DNA of 64,000 nucleotides from positions 1 to 64,000 of the forward strand of contig DATKPE010000056.1 in the NCBI GenBank assembly GCA_035524335.1, written 5' to 3'. Of the stretch, positions 1 through 8,850 are shown in pieces (position 1 is the stretch's first letter; each line of letters begins with the position of its first letter). This DNA comes from DATKPE01 sp035524335. Lineage in GTDB: Bacteria > Bacteroidota > Ignavibacteria > UBA10030 > SZUA-254. Both the position numbers and the translations under genes were made by a program. Below the pieces are notes generated by a model. It saw only the letters and a list, made by a program, of their open reading frames with translations, did not search any database and had not been told where the DNA came from.

Positions 1-2
1 GG

Positions 3-356
3 TGCCGGAAGACGATGGTCTGGGACACCACACAATGGAACATGGAGATCTACCGCTGGTACCGCAGATTGATTGCCCTCAGAAATTCCTCCGTTGCCCT
101 CCGGCGGGGAGCCTTTGCCACGGCCGTTACCGACGACCGGAGAAACGTGTACGGTTATTACAGGATCAAGGACAGGGATACACTCCTCGTCATTCTGAAC
201 AACGGCGGTGCACCATATTCTCTGCCTGCCGCAGTAGTCCCACAGCGACACTATTTCGATTTGCTTGCAGATCCGGAGAAGCGCCATCCGCTGAAGGGCG
301 CTCCCGGCGAGATTCCCGCCTATGCGGGGCGTGTCTATTCCATCACCGGAGAATGA
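3..356 (+). CDS. GH13 alpha-glucan hydrolase, C-terminal fragment (neopullulanase/cyclomaltodextrinase-like)
   Basis: Only the last 117 or so residues lie in the window; the 5' end is cut off. The visible frame opens with CRKTMVWD, which matches the end of the GH13 barrel in neopullulanase/cyclomaltodextrinase enzymes, where a D-P-x-C-R-x-x-M-x-W-D block precedes the last barrel helix. There follows a helix with WYRRLIALRNSSVALRRG, standard for the end of the (beta/alpha)8 domain, and then a beta-sandwich domain C. The family cleaves alpha-1,4 links in maltodextrins and cyclodextrins. The next gene starts 4 bases downstream and also encodes an amylase, so this is part of a maltodextrin operon. 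The exact substrate cannot be told from this fragment. Confidence 0.8.
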   Translation, partial: CRKTMVWDTTQWNMEIYRWYRRLIALRNSSVALRRGAFATAVTDDRRNVYGYYRIKDRDTLLVILNNGGAPYSLPAAVVPQRHYFDLLADPEKRHPLKGAPGEIPAYAGRVYSITGE

Positions 357-360
357 TCAT

Positions 361-3300
361 ATGACTGTTCGCTTACCTCGCTCACTTCGCCTGCTCCCGG
401 CCATTCTGTCCGGGACGGCTTTTCTTCTGATCCTCGGCGGCCTGACGGCGTCGCTTCATGCACAGGACAGCGTCGATGTTTTCTTTACCTACAAACCGTC
501 TGCACCGCAGAGCATCGTGTATCTTCCGGGCGAGTTCAACGGATGGGCAAACAACAACCAGGGGGTGATCACCTCCAATCCCCGCTGGAATATGCTCTAT
601 GACTCGGCGAGTGGACTCTGGACGAAGTGGGTTCGGCTTCAGGTCGGGGGGGCGGCCGGGAACGGAGTCGCAGGCGCGTATCAGTATAAATTCAATCTGG
701 GCGGCTGTCAAGCGTGCTGGATCAACGATCCGGTCAATCCGCATGTCAATGCCGCGGACAACAGCAACACCTATCTGTACGTAAAAAATCCGACAATATT
801 CCATTTCCAGCCGAATCAGCGGAATCCGGTCGTCACGAGCGCCTCGCCGCTGATCACGGCATATATATTTCCGAAGGTGGGAACGCTCCTCGACACCTCC
901 TCGCTGACGATCACCATCGACGGAGTCGCCCATCCGCAGGCCGGACAGTATTACAATTTTTCAACTGAGCTGTTCAGCTATCCGGTCCCGAATCTTCCGA
1001 ACGGACCGCATGTGGTCATCCTGAGCGCCGGTACGACGCTGGATACCGTTAATTTTGTGGTCCAGGCCGGCTATGTCAAGATCATGAACCAGTTCCCGGT
1101 CGGTACGTGGGAGACGAGCTGGAAGATCAACGGCAGGGTGGAGAACGATTCGGTAACATCGGTCACGCTCGTCCGGAACTCGGTCGACACATTTCAGACA
1201 GCGGTTTCAGGCCGGACGTTCTCCTTTGCGATGCCGCTTGTTGGCGGCGGAGATACGATCAAAGCGATCGCCGACTCGTCGGGAGCCCGGGCGGTGTCGT
1301 TTCCCATGTACATCACACGGCTCGTCAACCGGGCGCCGCTGGGGAAAATAGCTTTCAGCGGGGATCTCTATTCGGTTACCCTTCATGCGGATTCGAGCCT
1401 GAATGCCGACGGCAATCCCTCCGACGCCCTGACGTTCCGCTGGTCGGCCGATACCGCCAATCCGGCTCCGGTTGCCGGCGTCGACGGATCGACCGCGGGA
1501 CAGATCGCGCTGACCACCCCGACAGTGCCGGGGGAATATTACTTCAACCTGATCGTTTCCGATACCAACGGGTACAGCGATACCACAAGGAATTACTTTG
1601 GCGTCGACGATTCCGGCAGGGTGTCCTATCCCACGCTTGCGAGCAATCCGGCATGGCTGAAGCAGGGGAGAATGTATCTGATGTTCTTCAAATCGGCGAC
1701 CTCGCAGGGGACGATCAACGCCGCTCTCCCGCTCCTCGGATACATCAAGAACATGGGATATAACATCATCTGGGTGATGCCGGTGATGAAGAATGCATTT
1801 CCGATCAATAACTTTTACGGGCCCGGATACGACATCGTCGATTTCTACAATGTCGCACCGGAATACGGCACGAATGCGGATTTCCGGAATTTCGTCAGCA
1901 CGGCGCATGCGCTCGGACTTAAAATCATTCTCGACATCACGCCCAATCATACGAGCAAATATCATCCGTTCGTGACGGATATAAAATCATTCCGGCAGAA
2001 TTCCGTCTACTGGAATTTCTATCAGCATCAGCTGATCACAAATCCGAATTATCACCCGGAGCTCTCGCCCGAGGCCCTCACCTCGGACAGCCTGATCGTC
2101 TACTATTACCCGTTCAGCGACGAACTGCTCAACTGGAACTGGTCGGATCTGGATGCCCGGATGTACATGATCGATGTCTATCGCTACTGGATCAAACAGT
2201 TCGGGGTCGACGGCTACCGCTTTGACGTCTACTGGGGCCCCGACGCCCGCGCAAACAACGGCAACGGCGGCGAGAACGAAATGGGAGTCCCGGTCCGTAC
2301 CGCTCTCAAGCATATCAAACCGGACATCCTCCTCCTCGGCGAAGACGCCGGGACCGGAGTGGGAACGGAAACGATCTACGGAGACCGGAACGGAGGAGTC
2401 GATGCCGCGTATGACTGGAATCTGCTCCATAACGGGGTCCAGGGCTTCTACAGCGGCAGTCCGCAGATCAGCTCGCTGAACAACAACCTGCTGAACTGCG
2501 GCTCCTGCTCGGCGATGGGCTTCACGCCCGGACCGAACTCCTTCTTCATGCGATGCATGGAAAATCAGGATGAAGACAGAATCATTTATTCCTACAGTAC
2601 ACAGCTCGCGCTTGCCTCAAATCCCACGATGGCCGCACGGTCGACCATGCCGGTCGCGACCATGGTCGAACTCTCCGTCGGCCTTCCCCTCGTGTATGAG
2701 GGACAGGAGCTCGGCTGGGGCTTCGGGATCTCCGGCCAGAAGGAAAACCGGAACCGGAGCGTGCTCGACTGGAACGACTCTCTCCGGACGATCCTCCAGC
2801 CCCACTATCAGAAGCTGGCGCACATCCGTAAGCAGTTCTCCTCCTTCTGGACCCAGCAACAACTGCGGGTGAACGGCTCCAACGGATCGATTCTCGGCTA
2901 CAGCAGGCCCCAGAACGACCTTACCGGTCTGATGTTCGCGAATTTCTCGAACGTCAGCCAGTCCTCCTTCGTTAACCTTTCGAGCACGAACGTAACCCTT
3001 CCCGGAGGGATCCAGGACGGCAAGACATACTTTGCAAGCGATCTGTACAACGACTCCGTCTACCAGGTGGTCTTCAGCGGCGGGAACGCAACCCTGCCGG
3101 TCAGTCTCCCCGCCTACGGTTCTTCAGTCATGATCGTGAGCGATACCATGTACCATCTCTCCCTGCCGGCGATCACCGGGGTGGAGGAACCGCCGGCGCC
3201 GTTACCGGTCTCCTATGCGCTGGCGCAGAATTACCCGAACCCGTTTAATCCGTCGACGACGATCCAGTACGATCTGCCGAAGAACAGTCTCGTCACGCTG

Positions 3301-3471
3301 AAGGTGTACAACATACTCGGTGCGGAGGTCGCGACGCTCGTGAACGGCGTCCAGACGCCCGGACACTATCTCGTGACCTGGAATGCAGGCCAGTTCGCAA
3401 GCGGCGTCTACTTTTACCGGCTGACAACCCCGACGTTCATGTCGGTCAAAAAAATGATTCTCCTCCGATAA
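361..3471 (+). CDS. Secreted multidomain alpha-amylase (GH13) with C-terminal sorting domain
   Basis: A 1036-residue extracellular alpha-amylase-type enzyme. The ATG at 361 is chosen over an in-frame GTG at 322 because it places a signal peptide at residues 1-35 (hydrophobic core, end LHAQ). A CBM48/E-set-like domain (YLPGEFNGW) follows, then Ig-like domains to about residue 420, then the GH13 barrel. Visible catalytic regions: DITPNH (D525), GYRFD (nucleophile D622), LLGED (acid/base E661) and ENQDED (stabiliser D737; the usual His before this Asp is Gln). The C-terminus from residue 957 is a sorting domain starting NYPNPFNPST and ending GVYFYRL...MILLR, typical of surface or secreted proteins in Ignavibacteria and relatives. 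It probably breaks starch outside the cell into dextrins for the importer encoded downstream. Confidence 0.9.
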   Translation: MTVRLPRSLRLLPAILSGTAFLLILGGLTASLHAQDSVDVFFTYKPSAPQSIVYLPGEFNGWANNNQGVITSNPRWNMLYDSASGLWTKWVRLQVGGAAGNGVAGAYQYKFNLGGCQACWINDPVNPHVNAADNSNTYLYVKNPTIFHFQPNQRNPVVTSASPLITAYIFPKVGTLLDTSSLTITIDGVAHPQAGQYYNFSTELFSYPVPNLPNGPHVVILSAGTTLDTVNFVVQAGYVKIMNQFPVGTWETSWKINGRVENDSVTSVTLVRNSVDTFQTAVSGRTFSFAMPLVGGGDTIKAIADSSGARAVSFPMYITRLVNRAPLGKIAFSGDLYSVTLHADSSLNADGNPSDALTFRWSADTANPAPVAGVDGSTAGQIALTTPTVPGEYYFNLIVSDTNGYSDTTRNYFGVDDSGRVSYPTLASNPAWLKQGRMYLMFFKSATSQGTINAALPLLGYIKNMGYNIIWVMPVMKNAFPINNFYGPGYDIVDFYNVAPEYGTNADFRNFVSTAHALGLKIILDITPNHTSKYHPFVTDIKSFRQNSVYWNFYQHQLITNPNYHPELSPEALTSDSLIVYYYPFSDELLNWNWSDLDARMYMIDVYRYWIKQFGVDGYRFDVYWGPDARANNGNGGENEMGVPVRTALKHIKPDILLLGEDAGTGVGTETIYGDRNGGVDAAYDWNLLHNGVQGFYSGSPQISSLNNNLLNCGSCSAMGFTPGPNSFFMRCMENQDEDRIIYSYSTQLALASNPTMAARSTMPVATMVELSVGLPLVYEGQELGWGFGISGQKENRNRSVLDWNDSLRTILQPHYQKLAHIRKQFSSFWTQQQLRVNGSNGSILGYSRPQNDLTGLMFANFSNVSQSSFVNLSSTNVTLPGGIQDGKTYFASDLYNDSVYQVVFSGGNATLPVSLPAYGSSVMIVSDTMYHLSLPAITGVEEPPAPLPVSYALAQNYPNPFNPSTTIQYDLPKNSLVTLKVYNILGAEVATLVNGVQTPGHYLVTWNAGQFASGVYFYRLTTPTFMSVKKMILLR

Positions 3472-3485
3472 CGAGCCGTCAGAAC

Positions 3486-5420
3486 ATGCAGACACCATTA
3501 CCGATCCTGGCCGACACGATAGCTGAAAAGCTGTCGCGGTTCTCTTCCGACCGGCCGTCTTATTTCATCCCGCCGCTCTGGACGGGATCACAGCGGAACG
3601 CACACGGACAGTCGCCCGTGGCGGTGAATCCCGCGGCCTATTTTCCCGGCGCTCTCCGGCAGATCGCATCGGCCCCGGCACAAACGGTTCTGCGGGGCGC
3701 GGGCGGAAGCTGGTCCAAAGAGACGGTTATTTTCAACATGTTCGTCCGGAGCACCTGCGCATTCGATCATAACCAGAACGGAAAACTCGACCTGCCGCTG
3801 AACGGCGACGGATGGCGCGAGACCGGAACCTTCCTCAAGGCGACGGCGCTCCTTCCGTATATCAAATCGCTCGGTGCGACCACCATCCATCTGCTCCCCA
3901 TCACCTCCATCGGCACTGACGGCAACAAGGGATCGCTCGGGTCGCCGTACGCCATCAAGAATCCCTACCTGATCGACGAGAACCTTGCGGAACCGAATCT
4001 GGGGATCGGCGTCGACGCCGAATTCCGCATGTTCGTGGCGGCGGCGCATCATCTCGGCATGCGCGTGGTGGTCGAGTTTGTCTTCCGGACCGCATCCAAA
4101 AACGGCGACTGGATCGCCGAACATCCGGAGTGGTTTTACTGGATACGGGAATCAGTCCACGACCGCGGACCCGGCTCCCATGAGGAGGGGCTCTACGGCA
4201 ATCCCCTTTTCACCCCGGAAGAGCTCGCGGTCATCAAGGACAAGGTCAAGAAGGAGGATTTCAGCAGTCTTCCCCAGCCGCACGATATCTACCGGTCGAT
4301 GTTCACCAAACCGCCCGAGCCCTCCCGGGTGAGACTCGTGAAGGGATCCTACAGGGGTCTGGTGGACGGCAATACCACCGTCCGGATTCCGGGCGCGTTC
4401 GCCGACTGGCCGCCCGACGATTCACAGCCCCCGTGGAACGACGTCACGTATCTGAAACTTTACGATCACCCCGATTTCAACTACATCGCGTATAACACCC
4501 TTCGGATGTACGACACCCGTCTGGCCGTCCGGAAAAATGCGAACGAGCCTCTCTGGCAGAAAATCATTGAGATCCTTCCGCATTATCAGAAGGAATTCGG
4601 CATCGACGGCGTGATGATCGACATGGGACACGCTCTCCCGATGGAACTGAAGCAGGAAATGATACGCCGTGCCCGCTCGATTAATCCGGAATTTTCGTTC
4701 TGGGATGAAAATTTCTCGATCACCGAAAAGAGCGTCCTCGAGGGATACAATGCCGTCATCGGCTATCAATGGAGCGATCAGCATCATCCGGAGAAGTTCA
4801 GGACCATGCTCCGGCGCTTCGGCGGGGAAGGGTATGCGGTGCCCTATTTTGCCACGCCGGAGAGCCACAACACGCCCCGTGCCGCGGCGCGCCCCGGCGG
4901 GATCGTCTACAGCTCCTATGCCTGGGCGGTGAGTAATTTCATTCCGGCGATCCCGTTCATACATTCCGGTTTCGAACTCGGCGAAACCTTTCCCGTCAAC
5001 ACGGGACTCGATTTTACGCGCGAGGATCTGAAAAAATATCCCTCGGAAACACTGCCGCTCTTCAGCGAGGGCGCATACGCATGGATGAATGAGAAGGAGC
5101 TGACCGGGTGGATTTCCTCCGTGTCCGGGGTGCGGAAACGGTATGCCGCACTGATCACCGAATCGTCACCCGAATCGTTCGTCTGGTGCGAGACCGGATC
5201 GGCCGATGCGTTTGCCTTTCTGCGGACGTCCCGCCGGCTCCCTCAGAAGCTCCTCATCCTGGCCAATCCGAATATGGCGGCCAGGTCCGGATTCAAGGTG
5301 ACCGTTCCGACATCCAAAACGGAGCTGAAAAATCTTCTCGCGGGCGGAACGCTGAAACCCGCCGGCGGAGTGATCGAAGGCTCTTTGGCCCCCGGAGAGG
5401 TCGTGGTCGTCGAACTATGA
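3486..5420 (+). CDS. Cytoplasmic GH13-like protein with divergent catalytic motifs
   Basis: A 644-residue protein without signal peptide, between a secreted amylase and a sugar importer. The alpha-amylase barrel is clear (LPYIKSLGATTIHLLPI near residue 120; FGIDGVMIDMGHALP; SFWDENF). The catalytic Asp (D379) and Glu (E408) seem present. Region I is degenerate (VVEFVFRTASKNG instead of DxVxNH), the Arg two residues before the nucleophile is replaced by Met, and region IV reads ESHNTPR (459-465), with Asn where the stabilising Asp should be. A C-terminal beta domain is present. It overlaps the next gene by ATGA. It may be a transglycosylase, a phosphorolytic enzyme or a catalytically altered amylase homologue; the reaction cannot be assigned from sequence alone. 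Confidence 0.72.
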   Translation: MQTPLPILADTIAEKLSRFSSDRPSYFIPPLWTGSQRNAHGQSPVAVNPAAYFPGALRQIASAPAQTVLRGAGGSWSKETVIFNMFVRSTCAFDHNQNGKLDLPLNGDGWRETGTFLKATALLPYIKSLGATTIHLLPITSIGTDGNKGSLGSPYAIKNPYLIDENLAEPNLGIGVDAEFRMFVAAAHHLGMRVVVEFVFRTASKNGDWIAEHPEWFYWIRESVHDRGPGSHEEGLYGNPLFTPEELAVIKDKVKKEDFSSLPQPHDIYRSMFTKPPEPSRVRLVKGSYRGLVDGNTTVRIPGAFADWPPDDSQPPWNDVTYLKLYDHPDFNYIAYNTLRMYDTRLAVRKNANEPLWQKIIEILPHYQKEFGIDGVMIDMGHALPMELKQEMIRRARSINPEFSFWDENFSITEKSVLEGYNAVIGYQWSDQHHPEKFRTMLRRFGGEGYAVPYFATPESHNTPRAAARPGGIVYSSYAWAVSNFIPAIPFIHSGFELGETFPVNTGLDFTREDLKKYPSETLPLFSEGAYAWMNEKELTGWISSVSGVRKRYAALITESSPESFVWCETGSADAFAFLRTSRRLPQKLLILANPNMAARSGFKVTVPTSKTELKNLLAGGTLKPAGGVIEGSLAPGEVVVVEL

Positions 5421-6649
5421 AACGCGGACTGTGGTTGATACTGCTTCTTCCGGCCCTGCTTTTTTCCGCCGGGTGCACACACCGCACCGATCTGCACCGG
5501 ATCGTCATCTGGCATCAGATGCGGGTGGATGAGCGGCTGATCCTGGAGGAGCAGATGCACCGCTTCATGGATCTGCATCCGGGCTATACCGTCGAGGCGA
5601 TTTACAAGGAGACGGAGGAACTGAGATCGGGTTTCATCGTCGCGGCGATCGCGGGGCAGGGTCCCGACCTGGTCTACGGGCCTTCGGATCAGATCGGTCC
5701 CTTCCAGGTGATGAACATCATCCAGCCGCTGGAAAACGACTTCCCGAAGGCATGGCTCGATTCGTTCAATCCGAAGGGACTCACCTGGTACAAGGGGCAC
5801 CTGTATCAGATCGCCGACAAGCTCGGCAATCACCTGACACTTGTCTACAACAAGAAACTTGTCTCAAAACCGCCGGAGACCGATTCGGAGCTGGTCGCGA
5901 TCGGAAAAAAGCTGACCGCCGACCTCGACGGCGACGGAAAACCCGACCGGTACGGTCTCGTCTGGAACTATACGGAACCGTTCTTTTTCGTCCCGTTCAT
6001 GAGCGGTTTCGGCGGATGGGTGATGGATGACAGCGGGAGACCGACGCTCGACAATGTCGGCGTGATCGACGGACTGCGGTTTCTGAAGGAACTGCGCGAC
6101 GTTGACAAGATCATTCCGATGGAGGCCGATTACAACATCGCGGATGCGCTCTTCAAGGACGGCAAGGCGGCGATGATCATCAACGGTGACTGGTCCTGGT
6201 CCGGATACCGGAAGGCCGGAATCGATATCGGCGTCGCACCGCTCCCGAAAATCCTGAAAACCGGTCTCTGGTGCGCACCGATGGTATCGCCGAAAGGCTT
6301 TTCTATCAATATCAACGTGCCGGCGGAAAAACTCCCGATCGTCAAGGAGCTGATCACCTTCCTGACATCCCCCGAAAACGAGCTCGCGACGGCCAAACAG
6401 CTGAACACGATGCCGACCCGGAAAGTTCTGTACCAGGACCCCTTCATCCAGAACGACGAGATCCTGCGGAACTCGGCGATCCAGATCGAGCACGGAAGGG
6501 CGATGCCGGTGGTGCCCGAACTGCGCGCCATCTGGGACGCGATGCGGCCGAGCTATCAGGCCGTACTCGGCGGGGCAAAAACTCCTGAGCAGGCCGCTCA
6601 CGACATGCAGGAGCTCGCTCTGCAGAAAATTACCGAAATGAACGAATAA
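5417..6649 (+). CDS. Sugar ABC transporter, substrate-binding lipoprotein
   Basis: A 410-residue periplasmic binding protein of the maltose/maltodextrin (family 1) type. The ATG at 5417 overlaps the preceding stop in ATGA and gives a lipoprotein signal peptide ending LLFSAGC, so the protein is lipid-anchored. Family hallmarks are IVIWHQMRVDERLILEEQMHRF at the N-terminus, GPDLVYGPSDQIGPF, and FKDGKAAMIINGDWSW in the second lobe. The two following genes encode the permeases. With glucan-degrading enzymes upstream, the ligand is most likely a maltodextrin. A longer in-frame ORF reaches back to 5108 but lies inside the previous gene and would bury the signal peptide. Confidence 0.9.
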   Translation: MKRGLWLILLLPALLFSAGCTHRTDLHRIVIWHQMRVDERLILEEQMHRFMDLHPGYTVEAIYKETEELRSGFIVAAIAGQGPDLVYGPSDQIGPFQVMNIIQPLENDFPKAWLDSFNPKGLTWYKGHLYQIADKLGNHLTLVYNKKLVSKPPETDSELVAIGKKLTADLDGDGKPDRYGLVWNYTEPFFFVPFMSGFGGWVMDDSGRPTLDNVGVIDGLRFLKELRDVDKIIPMEADYNIADALFKDGKAAMIINGDWSWSGYRKAGIDIGVAPLPKILKTGLWCAPMVSPKGFSININVPAEKLPIVKELITFLTSPENELATAKQLNTMPTRKVLYQDPFIQNDEILRNSAIQIEHGRAMPVVPELRAIWDAMRPSYQAVLGGAKTPEQAAHDMQELALQKITEMNE

Positions 6650-6660
6650 CCGGTGCCGGT

Positions 6661-7554
6661 ATGAATACTCTTGGCCGAAAGCTGTTTATCGCCGTGCTCG
6701 TCATCCCGTCGTTCCTCATCCTCGCCGGGGTGGTGTTCTATCCCTTCCTGTACAATGTGGTGATTTCGTTTTCCAACATGAATCTGAGCCACATCACCAG
6801 CTGGCATATGATCGGGCTGGCGCAGTACGCGAAGGTCTTTACCGAGCCGACCCAGCCGAACATTTACGATATCTTCGTCAAAACCATTATCTGGACAGTC
6901 GTGAATGTGGTCTTTCACGTCGTCATCGGCGTCTTTCTCGCCCTTCTGCTGAATCAGCACCTCCGCGGAAAATCGGTCTACCGGACGCTTCTGATCCTCC
7001 CCTGGGCGATACCGCAGTACATCGTTGCCCTCACCTGGCGTGGCATGTTCAATTACGAGTACGGTTCCATCAACCTGATCATCACGAAATATCTTCATCT
7101 GCCCGCCGTCGAATGGCTGAAGAGCCCGACCGAAGCGTTCATCGCCTGCATTCTGACCAACATCTGGCTGGGGTTTCCGTTCATGATGGTGGTCGCCCTC
7201 GGCGCACTCCAGAGCATTCCGCACGAACTGTACGAAGCGGCGGATATCGACGGGGCGGGGTGGTTTCAGAAACTCCGGCGGATCACCCTGCCGCTCCTGC
7301 GTCCGGTCATGATTCCTGCCATCACGCTCGGCATCGTCTGGACGTTCAACAATCTGAATATCGTCTGGCTCGTCAGCAACGCCGGCGAACCTTCGGACAA
7401 CACCCATATCCTCGTTTCCTTCGTCTACAAAGCAGCATTCAATCTCTACCGGTACGGCTACGCCGCCGCGCTGTCGATGATCATCTTCTTCATCCTCCTG
7501 ATCTTCAGCGTGACGTTCATGCGGAGGACGAAGGCCACCGAGGCAGCTTACTGA
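6661..7554 (+). CDS. Sugar ABC transporter permease, MalF-type
   Basis: A 297-residue inner-membrane protein with about six transmembrane helices. The cytoplasmic EAA loop, which docks on the ATPase, reads EAADIDGAGWFQKLRRITLPLL at roughly residues 195-216. It starts 11 bases after the binding-protein gene and is followed 9 bases later by the second permease. It is shorter than E. coli MalF and lacks that protein's large periplasmic loop, as is usual for most bacterial carbohydrate permeases of this family. No ATPase gene lies in the locus, so a shared MsmX-like ATPase encoded elsewhere probably energises it. Confidence 0.9.
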   Translation: MNTLGRKLFIAVLVIPSFLILAGVVFYPFLYNVVISFSNMNLSHITSWHMIGLAQYAKVFTEPTQPNIYDIFVKTIIWTVVNVVFHVVIGVFLALLLNQHLRGKSVYRTLLILPWAIPQYIVALTWRGMFNYEYGSINLIITKYLHLPAVEWLKSPTEAFIACILTNIWLGFPFMMVVALGALQSIPHELYEAADIDGAGWFQKLRRITLPLLRPVMIPAITLGIVWTFNNLNIVWLVSNAGEPSDNTHILVSFVYKAAFNLYRYGYAAALSMIIFFILLIFSVTFMRRTKATEAAY

Positions 7555-7563
7555 GGACCCGCG

Positions 7564-8406
7564 ATGAACAGACAACGTCAGAAAAAGCTTTTCCTGCGGC
7601 TCGGCACACACGCCATCCTCATCGTGTTCGCAGTCATCGCGGTCTACCCCGTCCTTCAGGTGCTGACCATCTCCCTGCGTCCGTCCGATAAACTGCTGTC
7701 GACCTCCCTCGAGATCATCCCCGATCACGCGACCCTCCGGTCGTACGTCAGGCTCTTTACGGAAGAACCGTTTCTCCTCTGGGTCGGCAACAGCGCATTA
7801 ATTTCCTTTACCGTCACCCTTACCGGCGTGGTTCTGGCCGCCATGGCGGGATATGCCTTTTCCCGGTTCAACTTTCTGGGCAAGAGCGCCGGGCTCCTGA
7901 GTCTGCTGGTCACACAGATGTTTCCGGCCACCATGCTCCTGCTCCCGCTCTACCTGATGCTGATCTTTCTCGGCCTGATCAACACCTTTCTCGGCATCAT
8001 TATCACCTATACGGCCACCGCACTGCCGTTCTGCATCTGGACGATGAAGGGGTACTACGACACGATACCGACATCCCTCGAGGAAGCCGCACGGATCGAC
8101 GGATGCAATCAGTTTCAGGCCTTCATAAAGGTCATCATACCGCTTGCGGCCCCGGCCCTCGTCATCACGGGTCTGTTTTCTTTCATGACAGCATGGTCGG
8201 AATATATCGTTGCCGCCCAGGTTCTGCAGGATACGGCGCTCTGGACTCTGCCGCTCGGCCTTAAATCGTTCGAATCCAACATGTCGACCGAGTGGGGGCT
8301 CTACGGTGCGGCATCGCTTATCGTCATGGTCCCCGTTGTGGTTCTCTTCATCATCCTCAGCAAATGGCTCGTTTCCGGTCTTACGCTGGGAAGCGTAAAG
8401 GGATGA
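7564..8406 (+). CDS. Sugar ABC transporter permease, MalG-type
   Basis: A 280-residue inner-membrane protein with six predicted helices and an EAA loop EEAARIDGCNQFQAFIKVIIPLAAPAL at about residues 177-203. It pairs with the MalF-type protein encoded just upstream. It is the last gene of the plus-strand maltodextrin operon; the next gene (8630-8809) runs in the opposite direction, so transcription converges over the 223 bases between them. Family identity is secure. The transported sugar is inferred from the amylase genes upstream. Confidence 0.9.
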   Translation: MNRQRQKKLFLRLGTHAILIVFAVIAVYPVLQVLTISLRPSDKLLSTSLEIIPDHATLRSYVRLFTEEPFLLWVGNSALISFTVTLTGVVLAAMAGYAFSRFNFLGKSAGLLSLLVTQMFPATMLLLPLYLMLIFLGLINTFLGIIITYTATALPFCIWTMKGYYDTIPTSLEEAARIDGCNQFQAFIKVIIPLAAPALVITGLFSFMTAWSEYIVAAQVLQDTALWTLPLGLKSFESNMSTEWGLYGAASLIVMVPVVVLFIILSKWLVSGLTLGSVKG

Positions 8407-8428
8407 AGTAAAACCTGTTTATTGTTTG

Positions 8429-8518
8429 ATCTGCATGCAGATGGCGGCCTGTATGGAAGTAAATTCCGGGAGGAACAACGTGGAGATCCCTCCGCCGATT
8501 ACGGCAGAATAATTCTGC
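8429..8518. repeat. Inverted repeats between convergent genes
   Basis: The gap between the convergent genes ending at 8406 and 8630 holds two perfect inverted repeats, ATCTGCATGCAGAT at 8429-8442 and GCAGAATAATTCTGC at 8504-8518. Between them is a looser pair, GGGAGG/CCCTCC, that could form a stem. No long T-run follows any of them. They may help end transcription from either side, but a binding site cannot be excluded. Confidence 0.35.
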
Positions 8519-8629
8519 ATTCCTGAAGTGAACCCGATCTGATTGAATTCGGCGGAGAGTTGTGCACCGGAAGGGGCCGACGGCCGTCCGGCAGGGTGAA
8601 AAGCGGGTGCTCCCAGGGAGCAGGTAATT

Positions 8630-8809
8630 CTAAAACAGGGTATAAATGAACGGGGCGAGGGCGGAACCCTCGGTGAGGACGATGATAATGCTGAGGAGGA
8701 GAATCACGACGATGATCGGCCCGAGCCACCATTTTTTCCGTTCCCGCATGAATGCCCACAGCTCGCCGAAAATCGAAAATTTAGAAAAGAAGTTTCTGAG
8801 AAATTTCAT
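8630..8809 (-). CDS. DUF5989-family small membrane protein
   Basis: A 59-residue ORF. It begins MKFLRNFFSKFSIFGELWAF, continues RERKKWWLGPIIVV into one strongly hydrophobic helix (about residues 30-47), and ends GSALAPFIYTLF. The basic WW-x-x-P entry to the helix and the APFIY tail are characteristic of DUF5989 proteins, which are repeatedly found beside NodU-type carbamoyltransferases and SxtJ-like proteins, as here. It sits 41 bases downstream of the carbamoyltransferase gene and is the last gene of the minus-strand run. Function is unknown; a membrane partner for the carbamoyltransferase module is a reasonable guess. Confidence 0.85.
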   Translation of the reverse strand: MKFLRNFFSKFSIFGELWAFMRERKKWWLGPIIVVILLLSIIIVLTEGSALAPFIYTLF

Positions 8810-8850
8810 GCCGGCATCTTTCCGTCGATGGAAGAGGTGGTCTGAACGGA

